From the NCBI GenBank assembly GCA_050175155.1, contig JBFXJF010000003.1, forward strand, positions 1-64,000: a DNA stretch of 64,000 nucleotides, in the 5' to 3' direction. Position 1 is the first letter of the stretch, and the number at the start of each line of letters is the position of its first letter. Source of the stretch: JBFXJF01 sp050175155 (GTDB lineage: Bacteria; Bacillota; Bacilli; Tepidibacillales; Tepidibacillaceae). A program made the translations under genes and the position numbers. The notes under the pieces are model-generated. The model was not told the origin of the DNA and did no database searches. It worked only from the letters and a program-made list of their open reading frames with translations. Below are positions 27,169-36,840 of this stretch, piece by piece.

Positions 27169-28458
27169 ATGTGGGTAGCAATTAAAAACATATCTAATTT
27201 CGAAGGAAAAGAAATTAAATTTGGTGTATGGCTACATATAATACGTTCAAGTGGGAAAATTATATTTTTGCAATTACGAGATGGTACAGGATTTATTCAA
27301 GGGGTTGTTGTTAAGGATGAGGTATCTGAAGCAATATGGGATAAATGCAAAAACTTAACCCAAGAAAGTTCACTTTATGTTACAGGTTTAGTACAAAAAG
27401 ATAATCGATCAAAAATTGGATATGAATTATCAATTAAAGATATCGATATTATCCAAATAGCTGAAGAGTATCCCCTTACAAATAAGGAACATGGTACAGA
27501 ATTTTTAATGGATAACCGTCATTTATGGATAAGGGGACCGAAACAAAGGGCAATACTATCAATAAGAGGACAAGTCATTCGCTCTATTCAAGAGTTTTTT
27601 GATACAAACGGCTTTACATTAGTGGATCCTCCTATTTTAACACCAACATCAGCCGAAGGAACAACTAGTTTATTTCATACTAAATATTTTGATGAAGATG
27701 CATATTTATCTCAAAGTGGTCAATTATATATGGAGGCAGCAGCATTTGCTTTGGGACGCGTTTATTCTTTTGGACCTACATTTAGGGCAGAAAAGTCTAA
27801 AACTAGACGTCACCTGATAGAATTTTGGATGATAGAGCCTGAAATGGCTTTTGTAGAATTTAAAGATAATCTTGCAATTCAAGAAGAATTCATAATACAT
27901 ATAGTACAATCTGTTTTAAGAAATTGTAAAATAGAGTTAGAAGTTTTAAATAGGGATATTTCTAAACTAGAAAAAATAGTTGGTCCTTTTCCACGAATTA
28001 CTTATGACGATGCAATTACTTTCTTACAAAGTGAAGGTTTTGAAATAAAATGGGGTGAGGATTTTGGAGCACCACAAGAAACTGCTATTGCAGAAAAATT
28101 TGAGCGGCCGGTGTTCATTACCCACTTTCCAACTGAACTAAAAGCATTTTATATGAAACCAGACCCTGAAAAACCTGAAGTAGTACTTTGTGCTGATTTA
28201 ATAGCTCCAGAAGGATATGGGGAAATAATTGGTGGAAGCCAAAGAATAGATGATCCTGATTTAATGGAGAAAAGATTTAATGAACACAATCTCTCAAAGG
28301 ATTCGTATAAGTGGTACCTTGATTTGCGAAAATATGGCTCTGTTCCTCACTCGGGTTTTGGGTTAGGATTGGAAAGAACTATTGGTTGGATATGTGGAAT
28401 TGAACATGTTAGGGAGACAATTCCCTTTCCAAGATTACTTAACAGGTTATATCCATAA
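27169..28458 (+). CDS. asnS: Asparaginyl-tRNA synthetase
   Basis: 429 residues of class IIb: an OB-fold anticodon-binding domain (residues 1-100, with [13 protein letters not shown]) and the class II catalytic core. Motif 2 is [23 protein letters not shown] and motif 3 is [15 protein letters not shown]. Among the class IIb enzymes, the short compact C-terminus and the neighbourhood (aspB, dnaD) point to AsnS rather than AspS or LysS. Followed by an intrinsic terminator. Confidence 0.95.
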   Translation: MWVAIKNISNFEGKEIKFGVWLHIIRSSGKIIFLQLRDGTGFIQGVVVKDEVSEAIWDKCKNLTQESSLYVTGLVQKDNRSKIGYELSIKDIDIIQIAEEYPLTNKEHGTEFLMDNRHLWIRGPKQRAILSIRGQVIRSIQEFFDTNGFTLVDPPILTPTSAEGTTSLFHTKYFDEDAYLSQSGQLYMEAAAFALGRVYSFGPTFRAEKSKTRRHLIEFWMIEPEMAFVEFKDNLAIQEEFIIHIVQSVLRNCKIELEVLNRDISKLEKIVGPFPRITYDDAITFLQSEGFEIKWGEDFGAPQETAIAEKFERPVFITHFPTELKAFYMKPDPEKPEVVLCADLIAPEGYGEIIGGSQRIDDPDLMEKRFNEHNLSKDSYKWYLDLRKYGSVPHSGFGLGLERTIGWICGIEHVRETIPFPRLLNRLYP

Positions 28459-28472
28459 TAAATTTTAAATTT

Positions 28473-28500
28473 AAGAGCATCTATTGGTGCTCTTTTTTTT
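28473..28500 (+). terminator. Intrinsic terminator after asnS
   Basis: A 7-bp perfect stem (28473-28479 with 28488-28494) followed by eight Ts. Confidence 0.85.
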
Positions 28501-28507
28501 ATCTATC

Positions 28508-28516
28508 TGCTATAAT
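28508..28516 (+). promoter_or_regulatory. Extended -10 promoter for dnaD
   Basis: TGCTATAAT at 28508-28516 is a perfect extended -10 (TGnTATAAT) about 21 bp before the dnaD start. The -35 region overlaps the terminator of asnS. Confidence 0.65.
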
Positions 28517-28537
28517 ATTTATATGAGGTGTTGAAAA

Positions 28538-29263
28538 GTGTTTATAGAAGAACAAGTATTAATAGACATAATAGAAAATAGTGTTACTAATATTCCTAAT
28601 TTACTTTTATCTAACTACAAGAAGATCGGTTTATCTGATGAAGAGCTAATAGTAATAATACATTTAATCCACTTTAAGAATAAAGGAAATCAGTTTCCTA
28701 GTATCTCAGAATTAGAAAATAGAATGTCAATTGACATCGAAAATTTGATCAAGATATTACAACATCTATTAGGGAAGGGTTATATCAATATAGATGAACA
28801 TAAGGACGAAGTTACTGGAATTATTTTTGAAGTATATAACTTAACATCTATTTATTTAAGATTATTAAAAACAATTGAAAGAGATACTGAGATAAAAAAA
28901 ATAAAACAAGATAATCTTGCAGAAGAAAATGCGATAAAAAACGTTTATAAACTATTTGAACAAGAATTTGGTAGGCTACTCTCTCCAATTGAAATTGAGT
29001 TAATAACTACTTGGTTAGATAAAGATAAATATTCGGAAGATGTAATTATTTATGCACTCAAGGAGGCTGTTTTCTCCAATAAATTGAATTTTCGCTATAT
29101 TGACAGTATTTTATTTGAGTGGCAAAAAAAGAATATAAAAACGATTGAACAGATTAGACAAAATGTGAAAAAACATAGAGAAAATAAAACTAAACAAAAA
29201 GATGTGAAGACACCAGAAGATAATTCATTCGAATTTTACAATTGGCTAGAGGAAAAAAATTAA
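28538..29263 (+). CDS. dnaD: DnaD replication-initiation protein
   Basis: 241 residues. An N-terminal winged-helix-like domain (residues about 1-100) precedes the DnaD-type C-terminal domain (residues about 130-215, with FEQEFGRLLSPIEIE and NFRYIDSILFEWQKKNI). DnaD loads the helicase with DnaB and DnaI at origins and restart sites in low-GC Gram-positives. The start is GTG 28538 behind GAGGTG. In Bacillus nth follows, but here a minus-strand gene of unknown function does. Confidence 0.9.
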   Translation: MFIEEQVLIDIIENSVTNIPNLLLSNYKKIGLSDEELIVIIHLIHFKNKGNQFPSISELENRMSIDIENLIKILQHLLGKGYINIDEHKDEVTGIIFEVYNLTSIYLRLLKTIERDTEIKKIKQDNLAEENAIKNVYKLFEQEFGRLLSPIEIELITTWLDKDKYSEDVIIYALKEAVFSNKLNFRYIDSILFEWQKKNIKTIEQIRQNVKKHRENKTKQKDVKTPEDNSFEFYNWLEEKN

Positions 29264-29265
29264 AT

Positions 29266-29646
29266 CTATTCATTATCTATTATCATTTTTAAACCTTCGC
29301 TAATATTTGTTATGAAAAGAACGGTTTTATATTTATCTCTTTCTTGACTATAATTGATTAATATTCCCAATGTATCAAAATCATTATTAGCTAGTAACAA
29401 TTTAGTATCATCTTCATTAAAATTAATAGTTATTACATCAGAAATATTAGGATAATCAATATGTAATGCTAATTTTTTTTGTTTTTTTTCACTAATAATT
29501 AATTCCCATAAAGTTATGCAATCAATACTGATTATTTCCTGATCATCTTTTATGTACTGTAATAATATATTCTCTAAATATTTATTTGTTATGAATAAAA
29601 TATTAGATTGAACAAATATAATTTCGGGTATAAAGGTTGTTTTCAT
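29266..29646 (-). CDS. Hypothetical protein, 126 residues
   Basis: No family recognised. ATG at 29646 has a good AGGAGATG site (complement of about 29653-29660). The protein is soluble, AT-codon rich, acidic to the middle and ends in ISEGLKMIIDNE; the N-terminus has alternating hydrophobic residues (EIIFVQSNILFIT). Convergent to dnaD with only 2 bp between stops. The strong ribosome site and clean frame argue for a real gene. Confidence 0.6.
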   Translation of the reverse strand: MKTTFIPEIIFVQSNILFITNKYLENILLQYIKDDQEIISIDCITLWELIISEKKQKKLALHIDYPNISDVITINFNEDDTKLLLANNDFDTLGILINYSQERDKYKTVLFITNISEGLKMIIDNE

Positions 29647-29802
29647 TTGTCATCTCCTATTTTAAAAACTAAAGATATAGTATTAATTAACTACTAGATT
29701 ATCATAATTTTTATAATTATAAATTAAATCCCTAGTAAAAAAAAAATATTTCTATTATGATAAAATAATGAAATTGAAGTATTTGATTAAGGAGAGAAAA
29801 GT

Positions 29803-32800
29803 ATGTACCTTAAAAGGATTGAAATTAACGGTTTTAAATCGTTTGTAGATAAAACGCAACTGGAATTTGTTAATGGAATTATAGCAATAGTTGGACCCAA
29901 TGGAAGTGGGAAGAGTAATATAGTTGATGCTATACGATGGGTGCTTGGTGAACAAAGTGCAAAAAATCTTCGTGGTGCAAAAATGGAGGATATAATTTTT
30001 TCTGGTAGTGACAGTAGAAAAGCCGTTAACTATGCCGAAGTTTCAATTATATTAGATAATCATGATAGATCATTAAAGATAGATTATTCAGAGGTAATGG
30101 TTACAAGAAGATTATATCGATCAGGTGAAAGTGAATATTTTCTGAATAAACAAACATGCCGTCTTAAAGATATTTCTGAGTTGTTCATGGATACTGGGTT
30201 AGGAAAAGAGGCTTATTCGATTATTGGACAAGGTAAGATAGACGAAATCCTTAGTTCAAAAGCTGAAGATCGTCGTGGCATATTTGAAGAGGCGGCTGGT
30301 ATTGTTAGATATAAATCAAGAAAAAAAGAGACTCAAAAAAAACTTGAAGATACAGAACATAATTTAATTCGCATTTATGATTTAATAACTGAGCTTGAAG
30401 TACAAGTAGATCCATTAAAAGAGCAAGCAGAAAAAGCAAAAATATATAAAGATGAACTAAAACTTATGAAAAATCTAAATATAAAAATATATGTTCATGA
30501 TATTGAGGAGACATATAAGTCTTGGCAAGAGGCGAAAATTCTTAGACAGGAATTAGAAGAACAGCAGTTAATATTAGGTTCACAGGTAAACCAAATTGAC
30601 ACATCAATTGAAAAAAAACGTTGGTCCATTAATCAAATAGATAAAGAACTAGAAGAACTTCATAAAAGTCTAATTGAAGTAAGCGAAAAGGTTGAACAGA
30701 CGGAAGGAAAGAAAGAGGTTATTAAAGAAAGAGAAAAAAATCAAGAGGTTAATAAAACAAATATTAAAGAATCGATTAATAAACTCTTAAATAAAAAATC
30801 TGAAACAATAATTCTAATTAACAAAGAGCAAGAAGATTTATCAAAAATAGAATTAACGATAGAGGAACTAACTGAGCAATTAAAGAAGGAAGAAGAATCT
30901 TTTAGCCTTCTGTTAACGAATACTGAGTCGAAAATTGAACTATATAAAGAAGAATATTTTGCATGCTTAAACGAAATAGCCACCCTTCGGAATGATATAA
31001 GTCATACTAAAAACTCCGAAAAGGGTTTAGTTTATAGAGTGGAAAAACTTGAAAAAGAAAAAAATCAGGTTGTAGCCAATGCTGACTTTATTATGGAGAA
31101 GAAAAAATTAATTAGAGAAGATATTAACTCTGAAGAAAATGTATTAAAACGATTAAATGAAGAACAAGAAAGTGTTTTAGTAAAATTTAAAGAGTTTACA
31201 AATAATATTAACACTTTAGACTCTGAAATTAGGTCTAGTCAAGAACAAGTTAATTCTTTAAGTTCAAGGCAAGAAGTTCTAATAGAAATGCAGTCGGATT
31301 TTGCAGGCTATAATTTTGGAGTTAAAGAGATTTTAAAACTTAGAGAATCTAAACAATTAAATGGAATTCGTGGAGCAGTCGCCGAACTTATAACAACTTC
31401 AAAAGACTATGAAACTGCGATTGAAACTGCTTTAGGAAGTTCTTTACAATATATCGTTGTAGATTCAGAAATTACAGGAAGAGAAGCAATTTCATACTTA
31501 AAAGAGAAAAAAATTGGTCGAGCAACATTTCTACCCCTTGATGTAATTAAAGGGAAAAACTTAGGAAATCATGATATAGAGAAAATCAAAGGGATTCAAG
31601 GCTATATTGGACCTGCTATAAATTTGATTGAGATTAATCCCAAATATACTTTAATTGGCGAGTTTTTATTAGGTCAGGTAATTGTTACATCTAATCTAAA
31701 GTCAGCAAATGAAATTGCAAAGATACTAGGATACTCAAAGCGTATTGTCACCCTCGAAGGGGATATAGTTAACCCTGGCGGTTCAATGACTGGTGGAAAA
31801 ATTGAGCAGAAGAAAAATAATTTGTTAGGGAGACAACGTGAGATTGAAGAGTTGACAACTAAAATTGATAATCTTAAACATAGTATATTAACCAAAAATT
31901 CTAAATATGAAGAATTAAAAAATCAACTAAGTAATGTAAAAACAAGTGAAAACGAATTGCTAGGGCAAGTTAAAAAAACACAAATTAGAATCCAGGAGTT
32001 ACAAGCGAGTTATACTCAAATTGAATTTGAACAAAAAAACATATCTGAACGACAAAAGTATTTAGAGCAAGACAACAAACAGTTTTTAATTGAGTTGGAA
32101 GAATTTAGATGTAAAGGAAAAGAATTAATACTTCAATTAGAGAGAAAAAAAGACTTAGAGAAAGAACTTCAAGGTAAAATAAATCAAGTAGAATCTGTTC
32201 GTAAAGAGAACGAATCAGTAAAAAACGAGAGTAATGAAACTATTACAGAATTAAAGATAAATTTGGCTCGTCTTACTCAAGAAAGAGATAATATTACTAT
32301 TACAATTAATAGATTACAAAGTGAGGTTAAAGAACTGTTAGTCTCGATTAATAGTCATCAAGATTCATTGTATCAAATAGAGAATGACTTATCTTCCCAA
32401 GTAGATATTAAAGGTGACATTAGCAGTTCAATTGAACAATTAAGAAGTGAAAAAGCAGCGATTCAAGAGTCTATTTCTGAAAGACGTAAAGTTAGATTAG
32501 ACAATTCACTAAAAATCGATCAGGAATTAGCGGGTTCAAAGGAATTAAGAAGTAATTCAAAAAATTCAGAAACACAATTACATCAATGTGAAATTAAGCT
32601 GAGTCGTCTTGATACACAACTAGAAAACTTATTGAAGCAGCTAGCCGAAGAATATGAAATGAGTTATGAATGGGCAAAAGATAATATCGAGAAAATAGAT
32701 AATATCAATATTGCTAGAACAGAATTAGCTAAGTTGAAGAACACATTGAACGCATTGGGAGAAGTTAACTTAGGGGCAATAGAAGAATACGATAGGGTTT

Positions 32801-33369
32801 TTGAAAGGTTTAATTTTCTTACTAATCAACGAAATGATTTAGTAAATGCAAGGGATACATTATATCAAGTTATTAAAGAAGTGGATGTAGAGATGACAAA
32901 ACTTTTCATTGAAAGTTTTGAAGCTATCCGAGAACAATTTCAAATAGTATTTTCAAAATTATTTGGCGGAGGAAGAGCAGATTTAATTTTATCCGATCCT
33001 GAAAATATTTTAGATACTGGTATAGATGTAGTAGCTCAACCACCTGGGAAGAAACTTCAAAATATGACTCTATTATCTGGCGGGGAAAAGGCATTGACTG
33101 CAATTACATTACTATTTGCAATCTTAAGAGTTAAACCAGTTCCGTTTTCAGTATTAGATGAAGTAGATGCAGCATTAGACGATCCAAATGTTATTCGTTT
33201 TTCTGAATATTTAAGAGAGTTTTGCAAAAATACTCAATTTGTTGTAGTTACTCATCGTAAGGGAACAATGGAGGGCGTAGATGTATTATATGGGGTTACT
33301 ATGCAAGAGGCAGGAGTATCAAGATTAGTTTCTGTTAAACTTGAAGAGAAAGAAGTAGGGGTTATCTAA
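29803..33369 (+). CDS. smc: Chromosome partition protein SMC
   Basis: 1188 residues, full length for SMC. The N-terminal half-ATPase has Walker A GPNGSGKS at 31-38. Long coiled coils (about residues 165-500 and 680-1010) flank a hinge (about residues 510-640, with GAVAELITTS and NPGGSMTGGK). The C-terminal half-ATPase has the signature LLSGGEKALTA and Walker B FSVLDEVDAALDD. With ScpA and ScpB (not here) it condenses and segregates the chromosome. ATG 29803 follows AAGGAG. rnc, which precedes smc in Bacillus, is not upstream. Confidence 0.97.
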   Translation: MYLKRIEINGFKSFVDKTQLEFVNGIIAIVGPNGSGKSNIVDAIRWVLGEQSAKNLRGAKMEDIIFSGSDSRKAVNYAEVSIILDNHDRSLKIDYSEVMVTRRLYRSGESEYFLNKQTCRLKDISELFMDTGLGKEAYSIIGQGKIDEILSSKAEDRRGIFEEAAGIVRYKSRKKETQKKLEDTEHNLIRIYDLITELEVQVDPLKEQAEKAKIYKDELKLMKNLNIKIYVHDIEETYKSWQEAKILRQELEEQQLILGSQVNQIDTSIEKKRWSINQIDKELEELHKSLIEVSEKVEQTEGKKEVIKEREKNQEVNKTNIKESINKLLNKKSETIILINKEQEDLSKIELTIEELTEQLKKEEESFSLLLTNTESKIELYKEEYFACLNEIATLRNDISHTKNSEKGLVYRVEKLEKEKNQVVANADFIMEKKKLIREDINSEENVLKRLNEEQESVLVKFKEFTNNINTLDSEIRSSQEQVNSLSSRQEVLIEMQSDFAGYNFGVKEILKLRESKQLNGIRGAVAELITTSKDYETAIETALGSSLQYIVVDSEITGREAISYLKEKKIGRATFLPLDVIKGKNLGNHDIEKIKGIQGYIGPAINLIEINPKYTLIGEFLLGQVIVTSNLKSANEIAKILGYSKRIVTLEGDIVNPGGSMTGGKIEQKKNNLLGRQREIEELTTKIDNLKHSILTKNSKYEELKNQLSNVKTSENELLGQVKKTQIRIQELQASYTQIEFEQKNISERQKYLEQDNKQFLIELEEFRCKGKELILQLERKKDLEKELQGKINQVESVRKENESVKNESNETITELKINLARLTQERDNITITINRLQSEVKELLVSINSHQDSLYQIENDLSSQVDIKGDISSSIEQLRSEKAAIQESISERRKVRLDNSLKIDQELAGSKELRSNSKNSETQLHQCEIKLSRLDTQLENLLKQLAEEYEMSYEWAKDNIEKIDNINIARTELAKLKNTLNALGEVNLGAIEEYDRVFERFNFLTNQRNDLVNARDTLYQVIKEVDVEMTKLFIESFEAIREQFQIVFSKLFGGGRADLILSDPENILDTGIDVVAQPPGKKLQNMTLLSGGEKALTAITLLFAILRVKPVPFSVLDEVDAALDDPNVIRFSEYLREFCKNTQFVVVTHRKGTMEGVDVLYGVTMQEAGVSRLVSVKLEEKEVGVI

Positions 33370-33395
33370 TCTCTTAATTCTAGGAGGCTATTTTA

Positions 33396-34358
33396 ATGAG
33401 TTTATTTAAAAAGATAAAGAATGAGAATTCTGTTAAGTGTACAGAAGGTTTATCTAAAACAAGAAATAGTTTTATTGAGAAACTTGAAGTATTAATTACT
33501 AGGAGAAAAAAAATAGATGAAGAATTCTATGATGATTTAGAAGAGATACTAATTAGTGCTGATATTGGCGTTAATACTGTTCTTACCTTGATGGACCATT
33601 TAAGAGCTGATGTTAAAAATAATAAGAGAACTGATCCAGTACAATTGAAACCTTTATTAACAGAAGCAATTTTAAATATTTTAGAAGAAGGAAATGAGAA
33701 TAGTTTAAATATTCAAAATGGTAGATTAAATATAATTCTTTTTGTTGGCGTAAATGGAGTAGGGAAAACAACATCTATCAGTAAGTTAGCCTATAAACTT
33801 AAACAAGAAGGAAAAAAAGTCATGTTAGCAGCAGGAGATACTTTTAGGGCTGGAGCAATTGAACAACTAGAAATATGGGGAGAGCGAATTGGAGTTCATG
33901 TAATAAAACAACAAGCTGGGTCAGATCCGGCAGCAGTTATCTTTGATGCTATTCAGTCTGCACAGTCAAGAAATATTGATGTTTTAATCTGTGACACAGC
34001 TGGGAGACTCCACAATAAAGTAAATTTAATGCAGGAACTTAGCAAGATTTTTCGCGTAATTCAAAAGGAGATTCCAGATGCACCGCATGAAGTACTACTA
34101 ACACTTGACGCAACCACAGGGCAAAATGCTATGCAACAGGCAAAAATATTTAGTGAAGCTGCTAATGTTACGGGTATAGTATTAACTAAATTGGATGGAA
34201 CTGCTAAGGGGGGGATAGCAATATCAATATGTCACGAGTTAGGAATACCTGTAAAACTGATAACCTTAGGTGAAAAAGTTGACGATTTACAAGTATTTAA
34301 CCCAAAACAATTTATAAACGCTATCTTTGCTCAGGGGTTTTTATCGGAAGAAGATTAA
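33396..34358 (+). CDS. ftsY: SRP receptor FtsY
   Basis: 320 residues. A short charged N-domain (about residues 1-100) precedes the G domain with GVNGVGKTTS near residue 114, DTFRAGAIEQL, DTAGR, TKLDGTAKGG and a conserved C-terminal GEKVDDL. It is the membrane receptor for the SRP-ribosome complex and pairs with Ffh. The acidic A-domain is short, as usual in Gram-positives. It begins 26 bp after smc. Confidence 0.96.
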   Translation: MSLFKKIKNENSVKCTEGLSKTRNSFIEKLEVLITRRKKIDEEFYDDLEEILISADIGVNTVLTLMDHLRADVKNNKRTDPVQLKPLLTEAILNILEEGNENSLNIQNGRLNIILFVGVNGVGKTTSISKLAYKLKQEGKKVMLAAGDTFRAGAIEQLEIWGERIGVHVIKQQAGSDPAAVIFDAIQSAQSRNIDVLICDTAGRLHNKVNLMQELSKIFRVIQKEIPDAPHEVLLTLDATTGQNAMQQAKIFSEAANVTGIVLTKLDGTAKGGIAISICHELGIPVKLITLGEKVDDLQVFNPKQFINAIFAQGFLSEED

Positions 34359-34366
34359 GTATAGTC

Positions 34367-34396
34367 TTGACATTGCATAAGTAAATATAATATTAT
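34367..34396 (+). promoter_or_regulatory. Candidate sigma-A promoter for ylxM-ffh-rpsP
   Basis: A perfect TTGACA at 34367-34372, 18-bp spacer and TATTAT at 34391-34396, just after the ftsY stop. Confidence 0.7.
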
Positions 34397-34401
34397 ATAT
34401 A

Positions 34402-34427
34402 ACTGTAAAGAGTTTTTACTTTACAGT
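34402..34427 (+). promoter_or_regulatory. Leader hairpin directly upstream of the ylxM ribosome binding site
   Basis: A perfect 9-bp stem (34402-34410 with 34419-34427) whose 3' arm ends 3 bases before the GGGGTG ribosome site. No T-run follows. It lies at the expected 5' end of the ylxM transcript, so it may protect the mRNA or modulate initiation. Confidence 0.5.
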
Positions 34428-34441
34428 CAGGGGTGTTTATA

Positions 34442-34780
34442 TTGCTAGTAGATAAAAACACAAGATACATTATGCTTTACGATTTTTATCAAGATTTATT
34501 AACTGAAAAACAAAAAAAGTATACAGAATTATATCTACAAGACGATTTGTCATTAGCTGAGATTGCTGAGGAATTTGAACTTTCAAGACAGGGTGTATTT
34601 GAACATATTAAACGAACAGAAAAACTTCTTAATGAATATGAAGATAAGCTTCAGTTAGTTAAAAAACATGAAGATAGAAAAAGAATATTTAATGAAATAG
34701 AAGAAATATTAGATCATTATAGTGAAGATAGTATATTGAAAATAAGAGATAAAATAACGCTACTTAAGCGAATAGATTAG
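34442..34780 (+). CDS. ylxM: YlxM-type SRP-associated protein (HTH, sigma-70 region 4-like)
   Basis: 112 residues with LTEKQKKYTELYLQDDLS and the helix-turn-helix SLAEIAEEFELSRQGVFEHI, typical of the YlxM/p13 family. It is almost always found just upstream of ffh and is thought to assist SRP assembly. The preferred start is TTG 34442, 6 bp after a GGGGTG site. The frame is open 3 codons further up at GTG 34433. Confidence 0.9.
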   Translation: MLVDKNTRYIMLYDFYQDLLTEKQKKYTELYLQDDLSLAEIAEEFELSRQGVFEHIKRTEKLLNEYEDKLQLVKKHEDRKRIFNEIEEILDHYSEDSILKIRDKITLLKRID

Positions 34781-34792
34781 GGGGCAGTCAGA

Positions 34793-36139
34793 ATGGCTTT
34801 TGAAGGATTAGCTGGCCGACTGCAGGTAACATTTAATAAACTGCGAGGAAAAGGTATAGTCTCAAAAGAGGATGTCGATCAGACAATGAGAGAGGTTCGA
34901 TTGGCTTTATTGGAAGCCGATGTGAACTTCAAGGTTGTTAAAGATTTTATCGCTAAAGTAACAGAAAGGGCTGTTGGACAAGAAGTCTTAAAGAGTTTAA
35001 CACCTGGTCAACAAGTTATAAAAGTAGTTAATGAAGAATTAACAGAGTTGATGGGTGGAACACAAAGCAAGTTACAGATATCATCTAAACCGCCAACAAT
35101 AATTTTGCTAATTGGATTGCAAGGGGCGGGTAAAACAACTCATACTGCTAAACTTGCAAAATATTTATTAAAGCAGAATAAACACCCGTTACTGATAGCT
35201 GCTGACATATATCGACCTGCCGCTATTAAGCAATTGCAAATACTTGGAGAGCAAATAGATGTCCCTGTTTTTAGTATGAGTACTGAGACGTCGCCTGTTG
35301 AAATTGTTAAGAGTGGAATACAATTTGCTCAGAAAGAACTAAGGGACGTTATTATAATAGATACTGCAGGTCGTCTCCATATTGATCAAGAATTAATGGA
35401 TGAGTTAATAAAGATTAAGGAAGTTGCTAGGCCAACTGAAACTTTGCTCATAGTTGATGCTATGACTGGACAGGATGCAGTTAACGTAGCTAGTATTTTT
35501 AATCTAAAAATTGGTCTTACTGGATTAATATTAACGAAGCTTGATGGTGATACCCGTGGTGGTGCTGCAATTTCTGCAAAAGCAGTAACAGGTTGCCCAA
35601 TAAAATTTGTTGGAATGGGAGAAAAGATAGATTTACTTGAACCATTTCACCCAGATCGTATGGCTTCTAGAATTCTTGGGATGGGTGATGTCCTATCTTT
35701 TATTGAAAAAGCACAAAGCAATATAGATATTGAAAAAGCTAAGGAATTAGAGAATAAAATAAAAAAATCTACTCTTACATTTGATGATTACTTATATCAA
35801 CTTGAACAACTTAGAAAAATGGGACCGATGGATGAAATACTTGGAATGATTCCTGGTGCTAATAAGGCTAAAGGAATGAAGGACCTAAAGATCGATGATA
35901 AACAGTTGATTCGTACTGAGGCTATTATTAAATCGATGACAAAGAATGAAAAGGAAAATCCGGATATTATTAACGCTAGTAGACGTAGACGTATTGCAGA
36001 TGGAAGTGGGACTTCTATCCAAGACGTTAATCGATTACTAAAACAATTTGAAGATATGAAAAAAATGATGAAGCAATTTTCCGATGTATCAAAAAAAGGA
36101 AAAGGTAAAAAAGGTTTACCGAAATTTCCTTTTAGGTAA
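34793..36139 (+). CDS. ffh: Signal recognition particle protein Ffh
   Basis: 448 residues, the usual length. N domain (about residues 1-90), GTPase G domain with GLQGAGKTT near 107, DTAGRLH and [12 protein letters not shown], then a methionine-rich M domain (residues about 300-440) with several lysine-rich and helical segments that bind SRP RNA and signal sequences. Targets nascent membrane and secreted proteins together with FtsY. Coupled downstream of ylxM and upstream of rpsP. Confidence 0.97.
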   Translation: MAFEGLAGRLQVTFNKLRGKGIVSKEDVDQTMREVRLALLEADVNFKVVKDFIAKVTERAVGQEVLKSLTPGQQVIKVVNEELTELMGGTQSKLQISSKPPTIILLIGLQGAGKTTHTAKLAKYLLKQNKHPLLIAADIYRPAAIKQLQILGEQIDVPVFSMSTETSPVEIVKSGIQFAQKELRDVIIIDTAGRLHIDQELMDELIKIKEVARPTETLLIVDAMTGQDAVNVASIFNLKIGLTGLILTKLDGDTRGGAAISAKAVTGCPIKFVGMGEKIDLLEPFHPDRMASRILGMGDVLSFIEKAQSNIDIEKAKELENKIKKSTLTFDDYLYQLEQLRKMGPMDEILGMIPGANKAKGMKDLKIDDKQLIRTEAIIKSMTKNEKENPDIINASRRRRIADGSGTSIQDVNRLLKQFEDMKKMMKQFSDVSKKGKGKKGLPKFPFR

Positions 36140-36171
36140 AGAAAGTATATTTTTTTAAGGAGGTGAACAAT

Positions 36172-36444
36172 ATGGCAGTTAGAATTCGTTTAAAGCGTAT
36201 AGGTGCAAAAAAGAGCCCTTTTTATCGTGTAGTAGTTGCAGACTCTAATTCTCCTCGTGACGGAAGGTTTATTGAAGAGATTGGTTACTATAATCCATTG
36301 ACTCAACCTATGGAAGTAAAGATTGATGAGGAAAAAGCATTAAAATGGATGCAAGATGGTGCAAAACCTTCAGATACGGTTCGTAGTCTATTCAGTAAAG
36401 CTGGGATTATGAAAAAACTTCATGAATCAAAGTTAAGTAAGTAA
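36172..36444 (+). CDS. rpsP: 30S ribosomal protein bS16
   Basis: 90 residues starting [21 protein letters not shown], the invariant S16 N-terminus. The start is ATG 36172 behind a full AAGGAGGTGA; the frame is open from GTG 36163, but that codon lies inside the ribosome site. Part of the ffh-rimM-trmD transcription unit. Confidence 0.97.
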   Translation: MAVRIRLKRIGAKKSPFYRVVVADSNSPRDGRFIEEIGYYNPLTQPMEVKIDEEKALKWMQDGAKPSDTVRSLFSKAGIMKKLHESKLSK

Positions 36445-36531
36445 GATATCTTTAATAAGGATTAATGTAAACTCACTAAGACCATAACTCTTTAAAATGG
36501 TAAAAGAGGTTATAATGGGGGCGAATTAACT

Positions 36532-36759
36532 ATGAAAGATTTAGTGGAAGTTCTAGCTAAAGCACTTGTTGACAAACCTGAAAAAGTCCGCGTTAATGAA
36601 ATTGTGGAAGAAAATCAAATTATTTATGAATTAACGGTTGCCCCAGAAGATATGGGGAAAATAATCGGTAAAAAAGGACGTATTGCAAAAGCAATTAGGA
36701 CTTTTGTTAGCGCTGCTTCTATTAAAGAAAAAAGACGAATTACTATAGAGATTATTTAG
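36532..36759 (+). CDS. khpA: KH-domain RNA-binding protein KhpA (YlqC)
   Basis: 75 residues, a single KH domain with the GKIIGKKGRIAKAIRT loop (GxxG motif). KhpA forms a dimer with KhpB/EloR and binds RNA, affecting cell elongation and division. It follows rpsP after 87 bp. An ylqD gene, which lies between khpA and rimM in Bacillus, is absent here. Confidence 0.93.
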   Translation: MKDLVEVLAKALVDKPEKVRVNEIVEENQIIYELTVAPEDMGKIIGKKGRIAKAIRTFVSAASIKEKRRITIEII

Positions 36760-36840
36760 AAAAGGTTGGAGGGAGCGTCTCCGCCTTTTCTTTAAATTTT
36801 TGTTTATTACTTTTGTTGAGTTTAGGAAGGAGAAAAATAA

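Noticed and set aside
14776..29703. A similar 19-base stretch (TTAATTAACTACTTGATTA versus one base different) upstream of dinG and of smc
   Set aside because: Very AT-rich and both in intergenic DNA; with this base composition, one-mismatch matches of this length are expected by chance. No symmetry or third copy was seen.
36484..36513. Hairpin between rpsP and khpA as a terminator
   Set aside because: The stem relies on a wobble and lacks a T-run; it ends in a G-run that forms the khpA ribosome site region.
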